In this document: positions 1 to 64,000 of the stretch, in pieces | Layout of the letters: each line of letters starts with the position of its first letter | How positions within the stretch are numbered: the first letter of the stretch is position 1 | From: Beaufortia kweichowensis | Taxonomy: Eukaryota; Chordata; Actinopteri; Cypriniformes; Gastromyzontidae | Reading direction: 5' to 3' | NCBI GenBank assembly: GCA_019155185.1 | Contig: CM032794.1 | Location: forward strand, 4,999,988-5,063,987 | DNA: 64,000 bases | Program-made: the position numbers and the translations under genes | The notes under the pieces: model-generated | The model's database searches: none | Seen by the model: the letters and a program-made list of their open reading frames with translations, nothing else | What the model was told of the DNA's origin: nothing

Positions 1-581
1 AAGTCACATCATGTACACAAGTACAAGAAATGACTGCAGTTCATTTACTGCTTTCCTGTTATTTTGGGTATGTTGGATAAGTAAGCCATTAATGCTTATA
101 ATCTGTAAAAATGCACTGCTGCCAAAATGTTTGGATACTCAATTTTAGTAAATGACTTCAGCTACTGTGCTATTGTGTTTTAAAACAACATCTTATTGTT
201 AACTGTTTTCTTGCAAAGTGTGCAGGTTTTAATGCAACTTGTTTTATAACTTTGATTTCATGAGTTTTAGAGTGTGTCATGTCAAACCTGTAAGACTTTC
301 TTGCTTCAGCAGAACACAGAAGAATATATTATGTAAAACGCTGGTAACCAGCACTCATTCACTTTCATAGTATGGACACAAGGTACAATGGTAGTCAATG
401 TGTGCCGGTAACCAGTGTTTTGCAAAATATCTTCTTTTGTGTTCCACAAAAGAAAGAGTCATATACAGGTTTTAAATCACATAACGGTATTTTTGGGTGA
501 ACTATTCCTTTAACATATGTTGTTTACATGTTTATATATGTTGTGACAATAAATCTATATATAATTATGCTTATTGCTTAC
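1..581. other. Intron 8 of the endomucin-like gene (partial)
   Basis: No exon with usable splice sites is visible here, so the next coding exon (probably membrane-proximal or transmembrane) must lie beyond the left edge. Its right half is an Angel-like element. Confidence 0.5.
278..513. mobile_element. Angel-like short inverted-repeat element (5'-truncated)
   Basis: Contains the family hallmarks: an AACCTGTAAGACTTTCTT end, a central GGTAACCAG seen on both sides of a symmetry centre, TATCTTCTTTTGTGTTCCAC, and the terminal GGGTGAACTATTCCTTTAA. Recognised from the common cyprinid element whose ends read as a TTAAAGGGATAGTTCACCC inverted repeat. The left end is missing. Confidence 0.65.
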
Positions 582-713
582 CGGGAGGAGCTTTGGTTGA
601 AGCTATAGGGCGTTTTGGTGGTGCTGAGGATGCAGAACTGCTGCTAGATGAGTCTTCTGACAGACTTGCATTTTTGGTGGGAGAAGCCGTATCTAACTTT
701 TGAGTTGTTGAGG
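582..713 (-). CDS. emcn: Endomucin-like exon 8
   Basis: 132-nt phase-1 exon, the longest of this gene in the window. It encodes STTQKLDTASPTKNASLSED, a run of six serines, then a Pro/Lys-rich end (APPKRPIASTKAPP). Acceptor TTATAG, donor GTAAGC. The plus-strand 68-codon frame over it is a shadow. Confidence 0.68.
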
Positions 714-3700
714 CTATAATGCAAGGTACATTATAATTCATTAAAAAGTACTAGGCATAGATTACTTACAAAATATTTTTACATCAATCTTTCACATTTA
801 AAAAAACCCATCAAGATGTTTCCTTTCTTTAGTGTTTACTACAAAGAAAAACTTACGGTCAGTACGATTTTCTGCAGTAACTTCTGGTGCTGGGCTTGAT
901 GTAATATTTGTGGAATTACCGTCTAAAACAACAAAGCATTTAGGTGATTGCCAAATGGGACACGTATAAAGATAAAAATCATTCAAACCCTGTTCATGTA
1001 TATCTCACAGGCAAATTCATGTGTGCGCCCTCTAGTGTTCAAAGAACATATCGCTATTCTTATTTTGTACAAAGTTAAATGCGTTGCATAATTTTCGTGC
1101 ATTTTTAAAATAAAATAGGCCTATAAAATATTGTACTTATATGCCATATTTTCAACAGGGTGTGGTACTGCAGAGAATTACTGTTTGATATTGATATAAT
1201 AAAAATAAGGCATAAAACAAAACTGCATTAAAAGTTAATAATAAATCTTGAAACATGTAAAATGAAGAGCATAAAGTTCCCATATCGTAACTTTCAATCC
1301 TATCAAAATGATTAAAATTAAGATGCTGTAAGTCTGAGGAGCACTGTATATTCTGTTATTAATCAAATAACAACACCAACACTGGCAAGATTAACCAGCT
1401 CTTAGGCACTCACCATTAGAGGATGAAGATCCAGGTTCAGAGCTCAGACTATTTGAAGCTGTACAATGTACAATGAAGTTGCAGAAATATATCATTAAAC
1501 TTTAATGGTTCCTAAAACCATTTATTAATTCATGTTTTAAAGTTGATTGTAAAGCAATTGTAGAAAACTCACAAGTAGGTTGTAAGGAACCAGGTTCTTG
1601 CGAATCTGCATAAAATAAATAAGTTACTTAGTTGCATGACAGCGAAAAAAACAATTCATATTTGTTGGTTTGTTTGTGCTTGATGTTTTATCACTGTTTG
1701 TAAAGGAAGCAAAAATATAAATTTCATGATTTATTATAAAATTATTCATAAAATATCTACCATCTTGCTAAACGAATAAATGATGCTCTGACATGACACA
1801 CTTGGGTGTGACTTTCCTCTCTTAAAATGGACCTTTAGAATCTTAAATTATTTAGTGATTATTTTTATTAAGTGATCAAGTTGCAAAGTCAATGAGGATT
1901 AAACCAAAAAAAAGAAAAAAAAGAAAAACAGTTTTCTGACCTTTGACCTGTGCAGTAGAAGAAGTAGTTCCAACAGTTGTTGGTACTAGACTGGTACTAG
2001 AAGCTGCAAAAAAAAAAAAGTTATTCTGGGTCACTGGCACAATTTACTGAGCATATTCAATTTGAATATGATAAAAACTATATCTAGCTGTTAAGACAAT
2101 ATTTTTATAAATAAAATCAATCAGTTTATGGATGATTTGCTGATAGATTTGTTAACTTGTGACAGACTGTAAGAGAAACTCACCATTTGTTGTAGGTGTT
2201 ACTTCAGGAACGTTACTGGTTTCTAAAACAGAATATTATAGTTAAGACAATTGTACATTTACTTGCCCCCCAAAAAAAAATATCACAATATTGCACAGTT
2301 CAATTAAGAATCCTGATCCCCTTTTGCTCAACCAGTGGCATGGGCCACAGAAATGACACAAATTAGTTCTAATGGGCATCAATCAATGAGGATTTAGGAC
2401 AAAATGTGTTTTTTGATATGACAGATTATAAAACAAACTCACTGGGTGGTGAAGTAATAGTCCCATCACCTAAAGCTGTATAAGACAGATACAGAAAAAA
2501 CAGAACATACTTCAGTTTTAGCAACAAGTCTCCATGAACATATTTTCTTGGTGGCTTTGACAATTTATCTGAATATTCCGCAGCTTTATGTTATATGTCT
2601 GTTTGCCAGTTTTTCTTTATACTCTGATGTATCAATCCTCTGTATGAACAAACAGACTTGTGAAAAGCTGCATCCTGTGACAGATAGACATCTCTCCTCT
2701 GGGGATTGTGGGACTTTTCTGTTGATGTTTCCTGTCCGCTGTCTGTCTGTGTTTGTGACCCCTTGCTAGACTTCTGGCCCTTAGCACAGCTAGTGAAGAT
2801 ACGGCATACACTTGCTGTGTTATCTCAGATGCTATCCAGTCTGCTATACAACACAGCCTATAACAATACTCAAATGTCAAGTTGATGTTTTGTTTAAATA
2901 GCCCTCTAAAGTACTTTTGCACCACTGGGTGTTGCCGTGTTTATCTGGCGGGAACATTTATTTCAGATTCTGGTGCAATAATCTGTGCTGTCAATCATAA
3001 AGAGTGAAAGATGTCTCACGCTGACAAAATTCCTTTTTCATGTTAGTCCACGAAACTGTTGCTTTGAATTATAAATTAACTTGCCATGCAGTTTACTTAT
3101 CAGCAAATACAAAAATATCTGTAACAGTTTAAAAGTAAAAGTATAATGAAAATGTCTGTTAAAGTTATTACCATTATATAATTTAATATCTTGTTTAATG
3201 ATGAAATGCTGTAACTTGTAAAAAGTAAAATTCTTTTAAATAATTGAGATGAGATAAAGGGATAAAATGTAAAAACAAGTATAATGCACGTAGTTCATAG
3301 TTCTGTGCAGATATTGAAAGTGTTTTATGTTATATAATTCAATATATAGGATTTGTAATATATAATTTAATATAAATATTTGATTAACATAATTTTTATT
3401 CTGGCCCAAGGAATGATATACAAATAAAAAAGTATGGAAAAACACACAAAAAATCAGAAAGAAATTAAACCTACAGATAAAACACCTAATGTATAGAGCA
3501 AACTCATCAGCAGTTAAATGTTTAATTGTAAATTCATATGTGAACATATGCAAAAGCCAACTCAGGATTTAGCACAATAGCCTTTGAAATAGGTACAAAT
3601 GGTTGTTTTACATATAAAAGCCTCATGGAAGAACTTCCAAACTGACACACATATGACACTATAAACTTAAATAAAACTGTGTTCAAACTTAAAACCCTCT

Positions 3701-3808
3701 GTGTACATCAATACAGTCTCTACTGCATAACATTAAGAAAAGGTTTATTTTACCTGTCTGTAAAAGGAGAATAGAGAAAAAGATGAGGACTGGAATCCTT
3801 TTATCCAT
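582..3808 (-). CDS. emcn: Endomucin-like sialomucin, N-terminal part (exons 1-8; 3' end outside window)
   Basis: Eight exons on the minus strand join in frame, all through phase-1 introns, giving 155 codons plus one base that continue past the left edge. The protein begins with a signal peptide (MDKRIPVLIFFSILLLQTA) and continues as a Ser/Thr/Pro-rich ectodomain with N-glycosylation sequons at N42, N92, N95, N108 and N126. This is the plan of a mucin-type membrane glycoprotein. Endomucin, an endothelial sialomucin, lies next to PPP3CA in human, downstream and on the same strand, just as here. The transmembrane segment and cytoplasmic tail, which would settle identity, are not in the window. 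Mucin ectodomains diverge too fast for alignment, so CD164-like or another mucin remains possible. Exon structure is well supported; the name is inference. Confidence 0.6.
857..922 (-). CDS. emcn: Endomucin-like exon 7, N-glycosylation-rich
   Basis: 66-nt phase-1 exon encoding GNSTNITSSPAPEVTAENRT then D. Three sequons (NST, NIT, NRT) in 21 residues. Acceptor TTTTAG, donor GTAAGT. Confidence 0.68.
923..1413. other. Intron 6 of the endomucin-like gene
   Basis: AT-rich spacer with no coding sign. It holds one CTCF-like motif (1024-1038) near its right-hand genomic start. Confidence 0.5.
1024..1038 (-). promoter_or_regulatory. CTCF-like motif ACACTAGAGGGCGCA
   Basis: On the minus strand it matches the CTCF core (CACTAGAGGGCGC) almost exactly, in the endomucin-like intron 6. 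Confidence 0.3.
1414..1458 (-). CDS. emcn: Endomucin-like exon 6
   Basis: 45-nt phase-1 exon encoding SNSLSSEPGSSSSN after a shared Ser codon. Acceptor TGTACAG, donor GTGAGT. Confidence 0.65.
1573..1605 (-). CDS. emcn: Endomucin-like exon 5
   Basis: 33-nt phase-1 exon encoding SQEPGSLQPT after a shared Asp codon. Acceptor TATGCAG, donor GTGAGT. The EPGS motif recurs in exon 6. Confidence 0.63.
1606..1940. other. Intron 4 of the endomucin-like gene
   Basis: 335 bp of AT-rich sequence. Nothing else recognised apart from an A-rich run at about 1904-1929. Confidence 0.5.
1941..2003 (-). CDS. emcn: Endomucin-like exon 4
   Basis: 63-nt phase-1 exon encoding SSTSLVPTTVGTTSSTAQVK, the most Thr/Ser-dense segment and an obvious O-glycosylation region. 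Acceptor TTTGCAG after a long T run, donor GTCAGA. Confidence 0.65.
2184..2222 (-). CDS. emcn: Endomucin-like exon 3
   Basis: 39-nt phase-1 exon encoding TSNVPEVTPTTN. Acceptor TTTTAG, donor GTGAGT. The terminal Asn and the first residues of exon 4 (A, S) form an N-glycosylation sequon across the junction. Confidence 0.65.
2443..2475 (-). CDS. emcn: Endomucin-like exon 2
   Basis: 33-nt phase-1 exon encoding LGDGTITSPP, with acceptor ATACAG and donor GTGAGT. Joins exon 1 through a shared Ala codon. Confidence 0.65.
2476..3753. other. Intron 1 of the endomucin-like gene
   Basis: 1278 bp. The part around 2600-2900 is less AT-rich; 3040-3540 is very AT-rich. No exon with matching phase and splice sites was found, and the reading frames of 73-105 codons show no protein-like composition. 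First introns often carry enhancers, but nothing specific is visible. Confidence 0.45.
3754..3808 (-). CDS. emcn: Endomucin-like exon 1, signal peptide
   Basis: ATG in a strong context (GCCATGG) followed by 18 codons: a basic n-region (DKR), a hydrophobic core (VLIFFSILLL) and a polar c-region (QT). Then one base and donor GTAAAA. Cleavage is likely just after exon 1, near QTA. A longer in-frame upstream ATG at 3938-3940 would place the hydrophobic segment internally, so the ATG at 3808 is preferred. Confidence 0.75.
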
Positions 3809-6314
3809 GGCACAGCTCTTCTCACAGCCAAAAACAACCAGGAAAGCTGGTTGCTTCAGAGCAGAGCAACACAGTGGTGGGAAAGAGATGTGCTTGTATT
3901 CAGCCAGTCCAATGCTTATTTTAGCGCTTCCCTTAGACAAAGAGGTACAGGAAATACAACAGCTTCAACTGAGGGTGGGGAATCAGGACCAGAGAGAGCT
4001 GTTTCTACAGCTGTGAAAGTGGCCAGGAACCTTTAAATGAGTCCAATTATGAGGCTGTATTAGTGCTTTAGTTCCCTAGCCAGAAGACACTAACTAATAA
4101 GCTTCGAATTGAGTAGCCATGTCATGCAAGTGCCATTGCACACTGTATTTTCCCATATTAAACATTTGCATCTAGAACTTCTTTTAGTGGTAACAACTGT
4201 TATAAAATAAAGAAACTGTATAGAGCACTTTGTGGCTGGTTGTGATTCCCAGGAAACACAAATACTAATCCAACATGTAGCTTGAACTGTAAATCACACT
4301 GAATTAAAGCATTTGCTAAATCAGTGAATCTAATGTAAATGTAATGTGGGAAAACAATATGTTTGTTATCCTGTCTAGATAGTGCACTATTCCATCAGTG
4401 TGCAGCCAAAATTCATTATTTCCTAATGAGAGGAAACAACAACAGAGTATCGAAACTGCAACTCTATTGTTTAAAGGTGCGATGGAATTTGTTTTAAACA
4501 AGGTTTCTAAGAAGAGGTTAAGTATTAAAATGTATCAGCTTTTGCACGTTTCAGGAAATCTCTGCTCCCAGGTGGGGATTTATAAATCCCCATTACACAT
4601 GTTGGCTGCTATTAGAATGTGGGCAGGAGATACTGAGTGGGTAATGTTTGTGTGTGGGGCTTATCACATCCACACAGCAGCACAGGAACCTTCATATAAC
4701 AGTTGAAAAGTGTGTGTGTGGAGAGAGGGAGGGGGCGGCACAGGATAGGCACACAACTGAACTAAATTCACAGATGCAAATCGTCAGCTTGTCTGAACAG
4801 CCAATTGTTTCATTAAAATAGGTGACATTCTGCTGGTACACATACAGCATTCTTCTTAAAGTAAGTATGAGTTTGGGACATCAGGAGTTAAACTGTGACC
4901 ACGCCTATGAAATCCAGACTAAAGTCTCAAAATCGAATTATGAGATTAGGAGCATTACAGTAGTTACAGACATAAAATGATTTATGAGGTAATGAGTTTT
5001 CAGTGCTGTAAATGATTCAGTTCAAGATACAGCACTCAAATTTTATTTATGAACTGAAATGAAAGCTTTTTAACACCGAAATTAATAATTTTACTGGCAT
5101 TATTTTATTTAGCAAAAAAACAGAAGTTGGCTTTCTAAAAACTGATTTTATTATTCTCAGTCAATATTAAAGATATGTTCTTTAAATTATGTTGGATGAT
5201 TTTATGTAGAAAAAAGTAAATCATCAAAATTCACTTCTGCTGGGTTTAAGACAACTTGAAATGTTAATTCATCTAAATATAAAAGCCTTGGCATCATTTC
5301 ACCTTCATGCCATTTTCAAACCTATATTTTTTGCTTTTGTGGAAAATGAGCAAAATATTTTGATTCATCATTAGCTGCACATTTAAATCCTCATATTGTT
5401 TTTTTGTGCATTAATTTTAAAAGGCCATATAGTTATTCTTAAAACGATAATCCTAACTCCTTACCAAGGCTTTGATTCATTTAATCTTATCCCAAACAGG
5501 ACGTGAGAATCCGCTTCCTTCCTTCTCTATTGTGTAGTAGCATACACAGAGAGAGTCCAAGGAAATTCAATGACATGGTCATTTTTGTAGTTCTTTTGAG
5601 TAAACCGTTAGGTTTCTGACCTGGCCTAAAGGTCCATGTGTACAGGAAGTAGAAAACTGTTAAAACATGACAAGATATAAAACACTAGTAATGTTTCTAA
5701 GACTGAAACTGATTTTTGTTTTGTACTTACAGTATCCTTCTGCTTTCCGCAATTCTTGTTGTTTAGGACACTTGCTTTGATGGTCAGATTTATAAGCTAC
5801 TTTGAGAAATCATTGCTTGGCCACGTGCAATACATCTGGAGATGTTGATGAACAGTAAATGAAGGTCAGATTTTCATTAATTAAAGTGAGAGCTATTAAC
5901 ATGTTAATGACTGAAAACAATATCCAGTAATTGATGTTACATTTACGAGTTGTTTTTAAAGGAAACAGAGCGCACCACCTCACATAGACTTCCTCTCCAC
6001 CTATTTAACAAAGGTGTTTTCTTAATCCCTCGAAATGCGTCCTCTTGTTTTGCCAAATCTTTATCAAAGAGCCTAATCAGGTCGTCTGAAGGAAACACCT
6101 TATAGTCATCGGGCTGCCAAGCGCTCGCTTCCTATTTTGTTGTTATTGCTAGTCCAATCCTTATTGTCTTCAGAGATTTGGGACAATCACTCTCTAAGGG
6201 TGTTACTGCAGACCCTCAGCCAAATGTAGAAATCAATCATGTGTATACAGTTATGTTTCCGGACATACTATTGATTATAGACGGAGAAGAAAGAGAAAAA
6301 AGCTTGACAAGGCT
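3809..6314. other. Intergenic region between ppp3ca and the endomucin-like gene
   Basis: About 2.5 kb separating the 3' end of ppp3ca from the start of the downstream gene; both are on the minus strand. It must contain the promoter and 5' leader of the endomucin-like gene. A TTTAAA at 4032-4037 is a weak TATA candidate about 225 bp above its ATG. A G-rich purine patch lies at 4716-4737. No gene or repeat was recognised. Confidence 0.5.
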
Positions 6315-7895
6315 AAATTTCATGCACATTTTTATTGAACAGTAATATAAAATACCTTTTCATAGTTGCGAGTGCATGCGTCATCTGCCAACAGTTTGGA
6401 AGTTAAATTATAAAAGCAAGGCTTCATTTTGTGTAGTGAATTACTTGGGCACTTAAGCAGTCGTTAAAAAAAAAACATTGATGGAGTTTGTTTTTGTAAA
6501 GTATTTAGCAATAATAAACTGATATACAAAGCAGAATTAATAATAATTAATTAATAATAATAATATGCAAATTACACTTTTTGTCTGTGGCACCTTTAAA
6601 AAAGAAAGAAAAAATCTAAAACTTGTATGACACTAACAGCTATCATGCATTTTGAGTTTGACATTAGAGAACCACAAACTTATTTCACATGAACACCTAC
6701 ACATGCTATATCGGACTACTGGTGCACATACAAGCGTCTGTTTGAAACCATGATTCCTCATCATCCAATATTAATAGTAGATGCTTTGATTACAAAACAA
6801 GTTAAAGACCTGAAGCTTTCCAAGTGTTATAGTTAAGAATGCCGGTACATTTCCAGGATTTGTCCACTAAGCACACTACAGGTAAAAACAGGCCTCGGCA
6901 GCCAAGGTAATTCAACATCCTTAGTTAAATCTTATAAAACATGCATAGGCAGATGCTTTCCATTAATCACCGTTTCTCTCTCATTCCCATTCATTTTTTT
7001 TACAGAATATAGGTGCTTTATATATAATCTTTTGTTTGTTCGCAATATTTGAAAAGAAAAAACAGAATTTCCAGCAAGCCACAATAAATCTACCCCCGAC
7101 CCCACCCAAAACAAAAGACATATTTGCAAATGATAAATGTAAATTCCAGTTTTGAACTCCAAGAAAATCCATATTCATCAAGCTAGCTTGCAATTATACA
7201 GAAAGTAGGATCCAAGCACACACACCAAAGAAACCTGAGGTAAGCAATAATCTGTACAAAACCATAAAACGTTCCATTTTTGGCATTATAACAATGTTGC
7301 AACATTCTTTTAAGACTGCCTAATTTACTCTAGAGCTAGTTTATAAGAGTAGCAAAAAAAGGTATCAATAAATAGTCCTTACTTAGTTTGTACACCCTTT
7401 TTATGTTAAAAACTTTTTTACGTTCAGTCTATTTTTAGTGCTGTATTTTTGTAAACGTACAATAGTTAGTAAGAAGTAACACGCACAAAAGAGAAAAACA
7501 AAAATCTTATATCCAGTAAGTGAAGGCCTTTTCACATAAGATCTCTCAGTTGCCTGCTGTAATTCCCTATGCCAAAACCAAGATCACCCCCATACCTCCC
7601 GAAATAATACCCAAAAGTGTGAACCGATGAGAACTTTTCATTGTTTCTACAAGCAAAAAGAAAATAAACATGAATTTAAAGGCATATCCAAAGACTAGTG
7701 AGTGTCACTCTGAATTATGTTTGAAATGCTGCTCTCTCCCTTTACTTGCTTCTCTCCTTTATCCTGATCTTCTCCCTTTTCTCCTTTCCTCTAACTCTAC
7801 ACTCCAAATCCTTTCTTTCCCTCCATCAGCTATGGCATGGAAAAAGAGAGGGAGGGGCTTAATCGCTACGGCGACCGTGCTGGACCGACGCGGAA
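6315..7895 (-). other. ppp3ca: ppp3ca 3' untranslated region
   Basis: About 1.58 kb between the TGA and the first good poly(A) signal downstream. It is AT-rich, has no splice-like structure and no recognisable transposon. The exact cleavage site is inferred to be 10-25 nt past the signal. A longer transcript using a signal further downstream cannot be excluded. Confidence 0.7.
6331..6336 (-). terminator. ppp3ca: Poly(A) signal AATAAA of ppp3ca
   Basis: A canonical AATAAA read on the minus strand, preceded by C and followed within about 30 nt by a U/C-rich stretch (6280-6300, minus strand) suitable as a downstream element. No other canonical hexamer was noticed between it and the stop codon. 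Confidence 0.65.
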
Positions 7896-63149
<55,254 letters not shown>

Positions 63150-63560
63150 TTCCAGTCAGATAGGTGTCGATTCACTCTGAAACTGTTCTCGATAACGAGC
63201 CGATGTAGTTCCTCGCTTAACAACACGACTCTCACCCGAACGGGAGACGGCAGTGATATCTCTCGCCCGTATCACTGGCCAAAAATACTTGCAACAGGGT
63301 GACAAATTTCAACGCTGTTACTGTAGCGCTGTCTGATTTACTGCAACACTGTATCAAGTTCTCGGTCCCCCCTACGATGAGCGCAACCAAACCCGTTAGG
63401 CGTAAGGGAAACGCCCACTATCCCAACGAAGCCTGCCATTGGTGGAACCCTTCCACCCGCTCTAAACGATTGGTCTGGTGGGATGTCAATCACACGCGTC
63501 TGCGTAATTGTAATGTTACGATTCAGTAGTCGACTCTGAGGAGGGGAGTATAATTACAGC
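63150..63560 (-). promoter_or_regulatory. ppp3ca: ppp3ca core promoter and 5' leader
   Basis: The stretch above the ATG is unusually rich in CpG for this AT-rich window. Two CCAAT boxes on the minus strand (63469-63473 and 63438-63442, ATTGG on plus) lie 31 bp apart, close to three helical turns, as in many NF-Y promoters. No convincing TATA box is placed for them, so the start site is probably around 63350-63400 and dispersed. No ATG occurs on the minus strand between 63150 and about 63420, so the leader should be free of upstream ORFs. The start site is inferred. Confidence 0.6.
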
Positions 63561-64000
63561 GTTTCGCCTCACATTAGAAAGACTGCTAAGAAACTCGCAG
63601 CGTCGTATTTCGTGATCAGATAAGTACAGGAATTCATACGCAGAAACTGGTTTGCATGCACATATTAAGTGATTTCATTGAAACTGTCAGTTTTTTCACG
63701 TCTGTAAAACAGCATATGTTTGTGTGTGTTATGGAGTGATTTTACATCTAAACTCTCTCTAGGTTTATCAGATACTATTATACAAAAGAAATCGAAGGTA
63801 ATATAATATCAGAGAATGCTGCAGGAATCTGTGAAGCCACCGCATAGGTAAATTGTGGCCTATTACCTGCCTGACGTCAGTGGAAGGATTTGCAAGTGGC
63901 TTGAATGGGTCTCACTGGCAAGATCATCTGCAATTGCACACACTGCACTGTCATTCTGATGGTACTGAGGTCTGAATGTTACCATGGCAGCACACTGAAT
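63561..64000. other. 5' flank of ppp3ca
   Basis: Non-coding DNA upstream of the promoter. Apart from the CRE I see no exon, repeat or second gene start. CpG density falls off quickly to the right of about 63640. Confidence 0.5.
63872..63879. promoter_or_regulatory. Palindromic cAMP response element TGACGTCA
   Basis: A perfect eight-base CRE about 720 bp upstream of the ppp3ca start codon and roughly 500 bp above the likely transcription start. CREB/ATF factors bind this consensus. Function here is inferred from position only. Confidence 0.45.

Noticed and set aside
3689..3940. Longer N-terminus for the endomucin-like protein from the ATG at 3938-3940
   Set aside because: It would put 44 polar residues before the hydrophobic signal core; the ATG at 3806-3808 has a better context and gives a normal signal peptide.

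Overview
This is vertebrate genomic DNA, most likely from a teleost and probably a cypriniform (carp or zebrafish relative). It is AT-rich, has GT-AG introns and many CA/GA microsatellites, and carries the short inverted-repeat elements (Angel-like and hAT-derived) common in cyprinid genomes. It has no operons, CRISPR arrays, rRNA or tRNA genes, and almost all of the open reading frames of 60-130 codons are chance or antisense shadows.

One gene fills about 57 kb of the window on the minus strand: ppp3ca, the alpha catalytic subunit of calcineurin (PP2B). All 14 coding exons were placed at base resolution, from the ATG at 63149 to the TGA ending at 7896. Every junction is GT-AG and keeps frame, giving 1569 nt and a 522-residue protein. 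Metal ligands, calcineurin-B helix, calmodulin-binding segment and autoinhibitory segment are all intact. Exon 13 (30 nt) matches the cassette exon that is alternatively spliced in mammals. The 3'UTR runs to a poly(A) signal at 6331-6336. A CpG-rich, apparently TATA-less promoter with two CCAAT boxes lies at about 63150-63560, and a perfect cAMP response element lies further upstream at 63872-63879.

Downstream, at 582-3808 and also on the minus strand, is the 5' part of a second gene: a signal peptide plus seven small, symmetric phase-1 exons rich in Ser/Thr/Pro with five N-glycosylation sequons. It is a mucin-like membrane glycoprotein whose transmembrane and tail exons would lie beyond the left edge. 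Position and orientation relative to ppp3ca match endomucin (EMCN) beside PPP3CA in human, so it is called endomucin-like. The name rests on synteny and architecture, not on sequence identity.

The rest is intron and intergenic DNA: at least two hAT-type elements with target-site duplications (one keeps a decayed BED zinc-finger exon), Angel-like copies, other inverted-repeat elements, microsatellites, a 48-nt near-perfect palindrome, and several CpG-rich intronic patches that may be regulatory. I found no unprecedented system. The points most worth checking are the mini-exon mucin gene, the GT/GA repeat 11 nt from the exon 8 splice donor, the palindrome and the hAT element.
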